NCBI GenBank assembly: GCA_946542925.1
Contig: CAMNLA010000016.1
Span: 5,926-69,925, forward strand
DNA from: UBA4363 sp002393965
GTDB taxonomy: Bacteria > Bacteroidota > Bacteroidia > Bacteroidales > Paludibacteraceae
Length of the DNA: 64,000 nt
Reading direction: 5' to 3'
Made by a program: the position numbers and the translations under genes. The notes under the pieces are model-generated. The model did not search any database, was not told the DNA's origin, and saw only the letters and a program-made list of their open reading frames with translations. Within the stretch, counting starts at the first letter, position 1. Each line of letters begins with the position of its first letter. Of the stretch, positions 27,615 through 35,915 are shown piece by piece.

Positions 27615-29108
27615 TTATGGGACAAGGATGCGGATGGCATTCGTCGGTGTGACGATGATATATACTCCGCTCTGTGGCACCGTGATGTGTGCAGGAAGAG
27701 TACGAAGTGTTTCAATCGGTTGGCCGGCGATGTTAAAGATGCGAATCGGCAGCAGGGAGGTTTCGCCAGGGATAGCGCTCTCGATGTTCAGGTTTCTGTT
27801 GCCCGACGACCAGATGTGCAATGGAGTTCCCTTGTCGCTTTCTATCTCAGTCTCTTCGGTTGTCTGTTGCTTGAAGGCATAGAGTTTCTGACACAGGTTC
27901 CGCTGGCGTGCCGAAGTCGGGAATTCGTATAGTTTGCCAGTGTCTGTGAAGAGGTACTGCTTCCCGGATGGAGTGGAGGACGGACGCAGACGCTTGGCGA
28001 TGTCTTCGGTCGCTATGGAGACGGTGATGTTTTTCCCGATGTATTGTAGCACGTTCACGGCAAAGTCTCCTCCGGCAGTCAGGTCTGCCTCTATTGGTAT
28101 CAGATGGAATCCTGGCAACGCAAGCAGCGTGTCTTTCTTGGCAAGTGGGGTCACTCCGTTCAGTTCTCCAAGGGTACTTCCGGGAATGATTTCGATTTCT
28201 ATGTGTGTATGGGCCATGCGTGTGTCCACTCCGACGTAGCCAGATTCCAGGTCTTCTCCGTCCGGACTGGTGAAGAATGTGACGGAGTAGAGTGAGTCCA
28301 CACCGGCAGAGAGGTAGTTCGTCGCATTTAGGTCGTTGTATTGGAAGACGGTGTCGGCTACCGCTTGTCTTGTCGCACTGAAGACGGTGGCCTGCTCTCC
28401 GATGAAAGCGGATTCATACGAAAGCCACGCACAGCCTCTGTCTCCCCATCCAGGACCGTTGGAGTTCTGAACGAGCCACGCTCCTGGCGAGGAAGGCCGA
28501 TAGGCTGGGTTATCGTCAAAGAGATCGAAGTCGTCATCATAGCCGATGATGACGACGGCATGGTTGGCTGTGATGGAGTAGGATTCCGCATCGGAGGCAG
28601 AGAGATAGGAGGAGTTCCGGTCACTGTTGTAGTATCCTAATAGTCCGCCTCTCAACTGGTTGGTACAGGCAGCACTGAATACCGCTCCGTATTTATGGAT
28701 GGCCCATTTGATGGAGTCTGTCTTGTTGGGAATGAGCAACATCTCATTCAGGTCACAGACGTGTTTCGTCTCGTCGTTCGCCATGACAGGACCGTCTCCG
28801 CGTGAGAAGTAGGAGATGGCATAGAACTGGTTGCCCTTTTCTGTGGTTTCTTTTGTTTTGTAGAGGTTGTTGTCCACCATGTGGCGCACCGAGAGGGAAT
28901 CGTGGGCGATGCCGCGATAGGCAAGCGACGCTTCGGCTGCCACTGTTGCGGCGTATGCCCAGCAGGTCATGTCTGTGAAGTCCTGTGTGCGGGCTCCGTA
29001 CAGGTCAATGGAGTCACGAAGGTCAAATTTTCGAGGCAGCGTTTCTGTCTCTGCAAGAACCGGAAGAACCGTCAATACGGCAAGAAGTAAGGTAAAAAAA
29101 GATTTCAT
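27615..29108 (-). CDS. Secreted papain-family (C1) cysteine protease with C-terminal sorting-type domain
   Basis: A 497-residue exported protease. The signal peptide is MKSFFTLLLAVLTVLPVLAE. The papain-like domain begins LPRKFDLRD. Predicted catalytic residues are Q42, C49 (TCWAYAAT), H183 (NHAVVIIGYDDD) and N215 (WLVQNSNGPGWGDRG). The middle shows a beta-rich lectin-like or accessory region. The last 60 residues (IRIFNIAGQPIETL then GVYIIVTPTNAIRIL) look like a type IX secretion type-A sorting domain (inference), so the protein is probably surface-bound or released. It shares a strand with pgpH-like and obgE. Confidence 0.85.
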   Translation of the reverse strand: MKSFFTLLLAVLTVLPVLAETETLPRKFDLRDSIDLYGARTQDFTDMTCWAYAATVAAEASLAYRGIAHDSLSVRHMVDNNLYKTKETTEKGNQFYAISYFSRGDGPVMANDETKHVCDLNEMLLIPNKTDSIKWAIHKYGAVFSAACTNQLRGGLLGYYNSDRNSSYLSASDAESYSITANHAVVIIGYDDDFDLFDDNPAYRPSSPGAWLVQNSNGPGWGDRGCAWLSYESAFIGEQATVFSATRQAVADTVFQYNDLNATNYLSAGVDSLYSVTFFTSPDGEDLESGYVGVDTRMAHTHIEIEIIPGSTLGELNGVTPLAKKDTLLALPGFHLIPIEADLTAGGDFAVNVLQYIGKNITVSIATEDIAKRLRPSSTPSGKQYLFTDTGKLYEFPTSARQRNLCQKLYAFKQQTTEETEIESDKGTPLHIWSSGNRNLNIESAIPGETSLLPIRIFNIAGQPIETLRTLPAHITVPQSGVYIIVTPTNAIRILVP

Positions 29109-29123
29109 TTTCGTATGGATGGG

Positions 29124-31259
29124 TTAGGATGGGCTGTGCTCACCCGGGCTGTCGGTGGACTCGGTCTTTTTCTCTACGTCGGGATAGGCAATACGGGTAT
29201 GATAGATTGTTTTGAGTTTGGCTTTGAAGGTGGTCTTGATGGTATCAATGTCGGCAAAGGTAATAGGGGCTTTGGCATAGAGACCGTCAGAGAGTTGATG
29301 GTCAATGATTCGGTCCACCAGTTGGTCAATGGACTGGTCAGACCATTCTGTAAGCGAACGTGATGTCGCTTCCACGGCATCGGCCATCATCAGCAAAACC
29401 TGTTCCTTGGTGTACGGGTTCGGACCAGCATATCGGAAGGCTTCGTCCGGAAGTTCCTCGTCCGGATGGGTGTTCAGCCATGTGTTATAGAAGTAGCCGG
29501 TGCGAGAGGTGCCGTGATGGGTGCGGATGAATTCCAGAACCGGACGAGGCAGGTTGTATGTCTTGGCGATTTTCAGACCTTCAGCCACGTGGTTGATAAT
29601 TCGTTTGGAGGCTTCTTGCAGTTTCAACGTGGAGAGAGGGTTGAAACCGGATAGCTGGTTCTCGGTAAAATATTCCGGATGAGGCAGCTTGCCAATGTCG
29701 TGGTATAGGGCTCCGATACGAGCCAGCAGACCATTGGCTCCTATTTCCTTCGCGGCATCCGTTACCAGGTTTGCCACCTGCAGTGAGTGCTGAAAAGTTC
29801 CCGGTGCTGTTTCGGAGAATCGCAGGAGCAACGGCGTGTTTACGTTCGACAGTTCCACCAATGATACGGGGGAGATATATCCGAACGCTCGCTCGACAAG
29901 GTAGATGATGCCGTAGGCAAACAATAACAGAAGGGAGGAAACGCCGAAAGCCAGAAAACGGTAAGGATCAATGGAGGAGAGGGAGGAGGATGTGAGTAAC
30001 GCATAGCCTACATAGGCTCCCAGATAGCAGATGAATACGAAGAGACCGGCACGGGCCAGTTGGGCTCGCGTGGTGAGGTCGCGTAACGCAGCGACTGCCG
30101 TCATGCCTGCCAGTATCTGAAGTAGGATGAATTCCGCAGGGGAGAACGTGAACAGCGCAGTGAGCAGTACAACGATGAAGTGGGTGAAGAGGGCTGTGCG
30201 CGGGTCAAAGAAGGTTCGGACTACCAGCGGGACAAGGGCAAATGGGAAGTAGTAAACCGAACGGGCCGTGTAGCGTACCATGAGAACGGCAAGCACTACG
30301 GGTACGATTGTCATGGTCAGGATAAACAACAGGTCTCTCATCTTGTTGAAGATGTTCGGCCGGAACATATAGAGATAGAGGAACAGCTGCAACAATAGGA
30401 TCCCTACTAGTAAGACCTGTCCTGCGGAGGAGAGAATGGGCGAGAGTTGTACGGACGAGAGGGTCGAGGCCCATTGTGGTAACCGACTTTCTCCCCCTCC
30501 GGTGTTGTCTGTCTCTTGCGCATTTTCCTTCGTGGCAATTTCCAGCGAGAGAAGGATCTGTGCGGTTCGTTGCGTGACTATCTCTCCTCGGTCAATGATC
30601 CGCTCGCCGGCTTGAACCATACCGTTGGTATTGGAAACCGAATGCAGCAATTCTTTCCGACCACGCAATGTAATCTCTTGGTCAAGGAAGATGTTTTCCG
30701 TGATAAACCGGTTGAGGTCCAGCTGTTGCAACTGTGCTACCGACAGGGAGGCTGGATGGTGGTTCATGACGTATTCATAAGCACTCTGAACCGTAAAGAA
30801 CGAGTCGGTGGTATGTACGGAGGCGGTACGGTTGTCGGCTATGATGGCAATGCGTTCGTTCTTATGCGCCTTGAGCGAATCCAGATCGGCAAACGAGAGA
30901 ATACCACGATTATAGAGGAAGGAAAGACTTTGCAATAGATATTCTTTCGCCTCTCCTTCTTCAACATTGCCGCGAAGGATAGAGGTCATACGCTCTCCGA
31001 CGTTTCGGTCAATGCGGAAATAGGGAGTGAAATCCTGAAGCGCTCGTTTCTGCTCTTCTGCCAGTAGGACCGAGTCCTTGATGATGGGGAAGGAGAACGG
31101 GGCTGTCAGCAACGAGTAGTTCCACGGATGACCGACCGAATAGGTATAGCGGAACGAGTCTCGTTTGGGAAAGAGCTGCACAATCAGAACCAGAGCTGCC
31201 AGAAAAAACGAAGCACGGGCAACTAATTTTATCGTGTGATTGTCGAAGGAGAAACGCAT
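29124..31259 (-). CDS. 7TM-HD phosphohydrolase (PgpH-like, predicted c-di-AMP phosphodiesterase)
   Basis: A 711-residue membrane protein. An N-terminal transmembrane helix (ASFFLAALVLIVQLF) leads to an extracytoplasmic 7TMR-HDED-like region. Then come seven closely packed transmembrane segments (about residues 265-470) and a cytoplasmic HD domain with the HDIG motif LYHDIGKLPHPEYF (about residue 520) plus IRTHHGTSR and MADAVEATSRSL. In characterised relatives (Listeria PgpH) this layout degrades cyclic di-AMP. The promoter box is at 31279-31286, facing the NlpC/P60 gene. Confidence 0.88.
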   Translation of the reverse strand: MRFSFDNHTIKLVARASFFLAALVLIVQLFPKRDSFRYTYSVGHPWNYSLLTAPFSFPIIKDSVLLAEEQKRALQDFTPYFRIDRNVGERMTSILRGNVEEGEAKEYLLQSLSFLYNRGILSFADLDSLKAHKNERIAIIADNRTASVHTTDSFFTVQSAYEYVMNHHPASLSVAQLQQLDLNRFITENIFLDQEITLRGRKELLHSVSNTNGMVQAGERIIDRGEIVTQRTAQILLSLEIATKENAQETDNTGGGESRLPQWASTLSSVQLSPILSSAGQVLLVGILLLQLFLYLYMFRPNIFNKMRDLLFILTMTIVPVVLAVLMVRYTARSVYYFPFALVPLVVRTFFDPRTALFTHFIVVLLTALFTFSPAEFILLQILAGMTAVAALRDLTTRAQLARAGLFVFICYLGAYVGYALLTSSSLSSIDPYRFLAFGVSSLLLLFAYGIIYLVERAFGYISPVSLVELSNVNTPLLLRFSETAPGTFQHSLQVANLVTDAAKEIGANGLLARIGALYHDIGKLPHPEYFTENQLSGFNPLSTLKLQEASKRIINHVAEGLKIAKTYNLPRPVLEFIRTHHGTSRTGYFYNTWLNTHPDEELPDEAFRYAGPNPYTKEQVLLMMADAVEATSRSLTEWSDQSIDQLVDRIIDHQLSDGLYAKAPITFADIDTIKTTFKAKLKTIYHTRIAYPDVEKKTESTDSPGEHSPS

Positions 31260-31278
31260 GAACCGACGATTAGAAAAT

Positions 31279-31286
31279 CAAAAGTA
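31279..31286 (-). promoter_or_regulatory. Possible -7 box for the pgpH-like operon
   Basis: TACTTTTG on the minus strand, 20 bp before the start codon, divergent from the box at 31310-31317. Confidence 0.5.
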
Positions 31287-31309
31287 GTGTTTTTTTCGGA
31301 TTGATTCCT

Positions 31310-31317
31310 TATCTTTG
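31310..31317 (+). promoter_or_regulatory. Bacteroidota -7 box for NlpC/P60 gene
   Basis: TATCTTTG lies 54 bp before the ATG at 31371, with a T-run just upstream. It forms a compact divergent promoter pair with the pgpH-like gene. Confidence 0.6.
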
Positions 31318-31370
31318 GGAAAGAAATAGCGAGGAAACAGCCTCCTTCGTTGAAATTTAATCAGACATAT

Positions 31371-32159
31371 ATGTTTGGAATCAATCTCAATAGCGTCTTG
31401 CCCATGCGCACCGAACCGGCAGAGCAAAGTGAGATGTGCAGCCAGTTGCTGTTCGGCGAGCATTTCTCTATTTTGGAGACTTCCGACCGATGGCTCTTTA
31501 TTCATAATATGTCCGACGGATATGAGGGGTGGGTGGACCGTAAGATGGTAACGCCCATCTCCGAGGAGATAGCCGATGAGTTGAGCGAGTCGGATCCTGC
31601 CATCGTTAATCGTCCGTTGGCTAACGGCTATGTCGATTCCAGAGGCGAGAACATCCTGCTACCTGGAGGATGTGTTCTTCCTTTCTACAATGTCAACTCC
31701 GAGCGCTTCTCTATCTGTGAAACGGAATTCCGGCTGGCAAGGGAGAGTGTCAACATGCCGAATGAAAAAATCTTCTCAGGCGAGGAGTTGGTTTCCATTG
31801 CCTTCATGTACCTCAATACCCCTTATCTATGGGGCGGACGCAATGCCTTGGGCATCGATTGCTCCGGGTTCGTTCAGACCGTCTTGCGTATTTGTGGACG
31901 ACGTATGCCGCGCGACGCCGCCAAGCAGGTGGAGCAGGGTACGGTCGTCAGTTTCCTGCAGGAAGCAAGGGCTGGCGACCTCGCTTTCTTTGAGAATCAG
32001 GAGGGAAGCATTGTGCATGTTGGAATACTGGTCAATAACAGTGAGATTATCCACGCATCTGGACGTGTCAAGCTCGAACGCATCGACGCTCAGGGAATTG
32101 TTAACGAGGAGACGGGACGACATTCCCATCGTCTTCGGGTTATCAAACGGGTCGTATAG
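31371..32159 (+). CDS. NlpC/P60 family cysteine peptidase
   Basis: A 262-residue peptidoglycan stem-peptide peptidase. The N-terminal half is SH3-like (LLFGEHFSILETSDRWLFIHNMSDGYEGWVD) and the C-terminal half is the NlpC/P60 domain: GGRNALGIDCSGFVQT with the catalytic Cys, GDLAFFENQEGSIVHVGILV with the catalytic His, then EIIHASGRV. No signal peptide is visible, so it may act on recycled muropeptides in the cytoplasm like YkfC gamma-glutamyl-diamino acid peptidases (inference). An upstream TTG at 31350 is possible but the ATG is preferred. Confidence 0.88.
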   Translation: MFGINLNSVLPMRTEPAEQSEMCSQLLFGEHFSILETSDRWLFIHNMSDGYEGWVDRKMVTPISEEIADELSESDPAIVNRPLANGYVDSRGENILLPGGCVLPFYNVNSERFSICETEFRLARESVNMPNEKIFSGEELVSIAFMYLNTPYLWGGRNALGIDCSGFVQTVLRICGRRMPRDAAKQVEQGTVVSFLQEARAGDLAFFENQEGSIVHVGILVNNSEIIHASGRVKLERIDAQGIVNEETGRHSHRLRVIKRVV

Positions 32160-32174
32160 TCTATATGATATAGT

Positions 32175-32218
32175 CGGAAGCGGCTGGAAAAGTTAAACTT
32201 TTCCAGCCGCTTCCGTTT
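32175..32218. terminator. Terminator between NlpC/P60 gene and convergent mscS-like gene
   Basis: A 20-bp perfect inverted repeat (32175-32194 with 32196-32215) centred on TTAAA, followed by a short T-run. It lies between converging genes 15 and 22 bp away and probably serves both. Confidence 0.8.
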
Positions 32219-32240
32219 GAGTATATGGAGGAAGATCGTT

Positions 32241-33311
32241 TTATTCCTTGGCTTCTTTCTCTTCCTTGTTGACGTAGAGCGTCTGTGTCGGGAAGGCGAA
32301 GTTCAGACCCGCAGCGTTGAATTCATGTAGGATGGTGAGGTTGACGCTCGACTTCACGTCGTAGTACGGTGCCCCGCGTTTGACATAGACCCATGCTGTG
32401 ATGTTCAATGAGAAGTCACCGTAGTCGGTAAAGAATACGCGGGTCTCTTTGTCCAGCCCCTTGATCTTTTCCGGAAGCGAACGGAGAATCTGGAGGGCTT
32501 CGTCCATCTTCTCCGGTGTCGTGTCGTATGTCACTCCTAATTCAATGACAATGCGCAGTTTGTTCTGCGACAGGTTCTCAAGGTTCGTGTCGGAGGTCTT
32601 GTAGTTTGGGATGGTCACCAGGGTCTTGTCGTAGGTGCGCAGTTTGGTGGAACGGATGCCGATAGCCTCTACCGTTCCTTTCGTTTCTCCGATCTTTACG
32701 AGGTCACCGATGCGGAACGGATGGTCAATGAGCAGGAAGATACCGCCGAGGATATTCTTGGCGGTGTCCTGAGCCGCCAATGCGATGGCGACTCCTCCGA
32801 TACCTAGACCTGCCAACAATGCTCCTACGTTGACACCAGCGTTGTTCAGTGCCGTGACGATTCCGATGCTCCAGATGAAGAACATCGCCACTTTCTGTAT
32901 GACCATCAGGGCGTGCTGGTCAAATTTCTTTTCCGTGTCGGCTGCAACCCTGCCGAGATAGGTGTTCAGAAGAGAGGAAACAAGTTGGGCAACGAACCAC
33001 GTGGCATTCACGGTCACGAAGATACGATAGGCAGTACCCAGACCTTTGTAGAAGTTCTCTGGCAGTTCAATGTGATGCATCGCTCCCCAGAATCCGCCAA
33101 GGGTGAATCCCAAAACCATCGGACCCTGAAGCGATGCGACGATAATCCGGAAAAGTTGAGTGGGAGCCTTTTCCGATACTGGACGCAACACTTTGTTCGC
33201 AAATAGTTTGATCAGCTGGCCGATGATGATGGATGATGCGATGATGACAAGGGCGATAAGCCATTCTTTCAGGCTGTTGTGCAGTATCTCATAACTCAGT
33301 AGGTCGTTCAT
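32241..33311 (-). CDS. Small-conductance mechanosensitive channel (MscS family)
   Basis: A 356-residue inner-membrane channel that opens under osmotic downshock. Four to five N-terminal transmembrane segments are visible. The pore-lining helix is GALLAGLGIGGVAIALAAQDTAKNILGGIFLL with the glycine/alanine packing of MscS TM3. The beta domain follows (RIGDLVKIGETKGTVEAIGIRSTKLRTYDKTLVTIPN). The end is lysine and glutamate rich. It lies 120 bp downstream of tsaE. Confidence 0.92.
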   Translation of the reverse strand: MNDLLSYEILHNSLKEWLIALVIIASSIIIGQLIKLFANKVLRPVSEKAPTQLFRIIVASLQGPMVLGFTLGGFWGAMHHIELPENFYKGLGTAYRIFVTVNATWFVAQLVSSLLNTYLGRVAADTEKKFDQHALMVIQKVAMFFIWSIGIVTALNNAGVNVGALLAGLGIGGVAIALAAQDTAKNILGGIFLLIDHPFRIGDLVKIGETKGTVEAIGIRSTKLRTYDKTLVTIPNYKTSDTNLENLSQNKLRIVIELGVTYDTTPEKMDEALQILRSLPEKIKGLDKETRVFFTDYGDFSLNITAWVYVKRGAPYYDVKSSVNLTILHEFNAAGLNFAFPTQTLYVNKEEKEAKE

Positions 33312-33431
33312 GGGAGTAGGATGTATAATGTTTATTAAACCTTTTTTGTCATGGCAAATCCTGTCTGCTTTTCTTCTTTCTATTGGTGTTGTTCAAACAA
33401 GGTGCGTTTCTTATCTGTTTGATGTCATGAA

Positions 33432-33854
33432 CTACGGGAGTGCTGGGATGTCTATCTCCCGAGTGCCGTCCGGGAGTTCACGGATGTTTATCTCCAGTGT
33501 CTCTTCGGGGAGGAGAGAAAGGATGCGTTCCGGCCATTCAATGAAACAGTATCGACCGGAGTAGAAGTAGTCCTCGCAACCGAAGTCGATGGCCTCTTCC
33601 TCGTTCTTGATACGGTAGAAGTCGAAATGATAAACGGCTTCTCCGTCTCCTGCCAGGTACTCGTTGACGATGGCAAAGGTTGGCGAGGCAACGGTTTCCT
33701 TTACGCCAAGCTGGTGGCAGACGGCTTTGATGAACGTTGTCTTGCCGGCTCCCATGGAGCCGTAGAAGGCAAGAACCCGATGGTCTCCGATGAGCTCCAG
33801 AAATTTTTGGGCAGCCTGTTCTATTTGTTCAAGTGATGGTAGGGTAAGTTTCAT
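33432..33854 (-). CDS. tsaE: tRNA threonylcarbamoyladenosine biosynthesis ATPase TsaE
   Basis: A 140-residue P-loop ATPase of the tRNA t6A37 pathway, partner of TsaB and TsaD. Walker A is GSMGAGKTTFIKAV, followed by VASPTFAIVNEYL and VYHFDFYRIKNEEEA, then the EWPERI motif: all typical of TsaE. The ATG at 33854 gives the usual length; longer readings to 33950 cross the promoter box at 33874-33881. Upstream, 33855-34081 contains this promoter and nothing else recognisable. Confidence 0.95.
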   Translation of the reverse strand: MKLTLPSLEQIEQAAQKFLELIGDHRVLAFYGSMGAGKTTFIKAVCHQLGVKETVASPTFAIVNEYLAGDGEAVYHFDFYRIKNEEEAIDFGCEDYFYSGRYCFIEWPERILSLLPEETLEINIRELPDGTREIDIPALP

Positions 33855-33873
33855 GGCTCGAAGAAAAACGATG

Positions 33874-33881
33874 CAAAGATA
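33874..33881 (-). promoter_or_regulatory. Bacteroidota -7 box for tsaE
   Basis: TATCTTTG followed by CATCG on the minus strand, 20 bp before the tsaE ATG. Confidence 0.65.
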
Positions 33882-34081
33882 CGTTTTTTTACAGATTTCA
33901 CACGTTACTCTCCCAACCAACGGCTTTGGGAGTGCAGAGAGATTTCCCACAGTTGCTGGGTAAATAATGTTTTTCTATAATTAACCCTCTATTCATATTT
34001 AAAATACTCATGTATGTCTGTAATGAGGATGGATTATACCAATGAAAGCGAGTAAGAAAAGAGGGAGGCTGTAGCTGTCTG

Positions 34082-34363
34082 TCAAGGTAAAACGCGAAAG
34101 GTGCTCTCGGCGGTGAGAACGGGCCTTCCGTTATCCCATTCCAGGTTCTCGATGGCTATGACGGGCACGGTTTCGCCCGCGGTGAGTCTTTTGCCGTATG
34201 GTGGTACGAGGATGCCGTTGACGAGTATGGTGTTCTGCGGTTCTTCCCCTTGATGCAGAGGACGAATGGATGAGAGAGTACCGTCCTCCTGTATCTCAAC
34301 AAAGCCGTTCCGCATTTCCGATGTCCCATCGGCGAAGATGCGGTGAGCCACATAGCGTCCCAT
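34082..34363 (-). CDS. Small conserved Bacteroidota protein, amidohydrolase beta-domain-like
   Basis: A 93-residue protein, not confidently recognised. The sequence RYVAHRIFADGTSEMRNGFVEIQEDGTLSSI then a short GILVPPYGK loop resembles the composite beta-sandwich found at the N-terminus of amidohydrolases, without the catalytic barrel. The ATG at 34363 lies almost on the stop of the DUF4296 gene (TGAGATG arrangement), so the two are translationally coupled. Last gene of the ileS-dksA-lspA group. Confidence 0.6.
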   Translation of the reverse strand: MGRYVAHRIFADGTSEMRNGFVEIQEDGTLSSIRPLHQGEEPQNTILVNGILVPPYGKRLTAGETVPVIAIENLEWDNGRPVLTAESTFRVLP

Positions 34364-34364
34364 C

Positions 34365-34697
34365 TCAGTCTTTCTGTGTTTCGATGCGGTGAATGACCTC
34401 TTCCATGACCTTCTCAAAGAGTTCGGGATGGCGGGTGTACCAGGAGATGGTCGAGTCGAACTGTGCCAGCGTTACATCGTGTTTCGTAAGGATCTCGTTG
34501 TAGAGGATGTACTTTGTCGTGTCACCCCGGTGAATGTTCTTCATCTGGGCGACGGCATCAATCATGTAATAGTCTGTCAGCACGTCTTCCATCTTCTCGT
34601 CACTGAGTACGTATGTCGGTCGCTCTGGCTCACAGGCAGTGAGACTCAGGGTCAGCAGAAGGGAGAGTAGGAATCCGATGGGACAGAGGCGCTTCAT
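34365..34697 (-). CDS. DUF4296 lipoprotein
   Basis: A 110-residue predicted lipoprotein. The signal peptide ends in a lipobox (LSLTACEPE) with Cys about 22. The mature part is helical: LSDEKMEDVLTDYYMIDAVAQM, YNEILTKHDVTLAQFDSTISWYTRHPELFEKVME, as in DUF4296. This family is confined to Bacteroidota and commonly sits beside lspA, as here. Its function is unknown. Confidence 0.85.
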   Translation of the reverse strand: MKRLCPIGFLLSLLLTLSLTACEPERPTYVLSDEKMEDVLTDYYMIDAVAQMKNIHRGDTTKYILYNEILTKHDVTLAQFDSTISWYTRHPELFEKVMEEVIHRIETQKD

Positions 34698-34734
34698 GGA
34701 AATGATGGTTTAGTAAGAACAGACAGGTGGATTT

Positions 34735-35418
34735 TCAGGATGCTTTAGCCGATTCGCCTCTTTGCGTCTGTATGGAGTCACTGGTCTTAGACACTCCCTT
34801 TTCCAGTCGTTCCCGACGTTCTTTGCCCGACTCCAGAGAGAGATTGAGGTCCTTGCGGAAGAAGATGAGTACCAGGAAGATACTGACCGTTACGGCAATG
34901 TCGGCTACGTTGAAAACAGCATCGAAGAACAGTGTCTCTCCGGCTTCATTGGTGATAATGGGGAAGTAGAACATATCCACTACCTTGCCGTGGAACAGCG
35001 AACTGTATCCCGAACCGATGGGAACGAACGAGGCAATGCGTCCAAGCGAACTGGAGAAGATACAGCCGTAGAAAGTACCGTCAATCAAGTTGCCGACCGC
35101 ACCGGCCAGCGTCAAGGCGATGACGTAGATATAAGATGTCCGCTCGCCCTTCGGGTGACGTATCATGCGGAGAATATACCAACCCAATAGGAAACAGCAT
35201 ACCAAGCGGAATAGGGAAAGCAGGATCTTGTCGCCGAACTCCCAACCGAATGCCATGCCGTTGTTCTCGACGAAGAGTAACTGGAACCAGTCCGTAAAGA
35301 AGATTCCCTCGCCCAGTCGGAACGACGTCTTTACCCAGACCTTGCAGGCCTGGTCAAGGAGTAGAATCAAAAGGATGAGCCCGGTGACGCGGAGGGCTGT
35401 CTGGCGTTTTGCGGTCAT
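34735..35418 (-). CDS. lspA: Lipoprotein signal peptidase (signal peptidase II)
   Basis: Membrane aspartyl protease (227 residues) that cleaves signal peptides of lipidated prolipoproteins. Four transmembrane segments are visible. The two catalytic aspartates lie in GAVGNLIDGTFYG and FNVADIAVTVSIF. The conserved N-terminal DQACKVWVK is present. The C-terminal tail of about 45 residues is charged and longer than in Proteobacteria. Encoded 9 bp after the dksA-like gene. Confidence 0.95.
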   Translation of the reverse strand: MTAKRQTALRVTGLILLILLLDQACKVWVKTSFRLGEGIFFTDWFQLLFVENNGMAFGWEFGDKILLSLFRLVCCFLLGWYILRMIRHPKGERTSYIYVIALTLAGAVGNLIDGTFYGCIFSSSLGRIASFVPIGSGYSSLFHGKVVDMFYFPIITNEAGETLFFDAVFNVADIAVTVSIFLVLIFFRKDLNLSLESGKERRERLEKGVSKTSDSIQTQRGESAKAS

Positions 35419-35427
35419 CGTCGGGGA

Positions 35428-35811
35428 TTATCGCTTGCCTTCCTTGTCTTCAACAGTAGTGGTTGCGTGCGGTACGGCACGTAGCCTCTCGGCAGGAATC
35501 AGTTTTCCGGAGATGCGCGAGATGCCGTAGGTCTTGTTGTCAATGCGCTTGAGGGCGTCTTTCAGTTTCTTGATAAAGTCAATCTGACGCTGTACGTTGC
35601 GGATGGTCTCCTCCTGATTAAGCGTCGCAGCGCCTTCTTCCAGCACCTTGAACGTCGGAGCCGTGTCGCTGTCACCGTTGCCGTGGGCGTTATTCAGGTT
35701 TGCCTTGAGCGCATCAATCTCGTTCTGTGCCTTCTCGATCTTCGTGAGAATGAGCTGGCGGAACTCCTCCAGTTCCTCATCCGTGTACCGGGTATTCTCT
35801 GCGTTTGGCAT
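35428..35811 (-). CDS. DksA/TraR-family protein lacking zinc-finger cysteines
   Basis: A 127-residue RNA polymerase secondary-channel type regulator. The N-terminal coiled coil (LEEFRQLILTKIEKAQNEIDALKANL) and the helical body carry the family pattern. The C-terminal block YGISRISGKLIPAERLRAVPHAT matches the DksA zinc-finger block, but serine (or no cysteine) stands where the zinc ligands should be, and the whole protein has no cysteine. It lies between ileS and lspA, a common Bacteroidota arrangement. Confidence 0.85.
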   Translation of the reverse strand: MPNAENTRYTDEELEEFRQLILTKIEKAQNEIDALKANLNNAHGNGDSDTAPTFKVLEEGAATLNQEETIRNVQRQIDFIKKLKDALKRIDNKTYGISRISGKLIPAERLRAVPHATTTVEDKEGKR

Positions 35812-35915
35812 AATAGTTTGAAGTTTAAGGATTAAACAGTATGTTTCTTTTGGTGCGGGGCAGGTAGGTATCTGCTCTTCTGCTCGTCCCGCCGCTTTTT
35901 GCGAATATAGAACTT

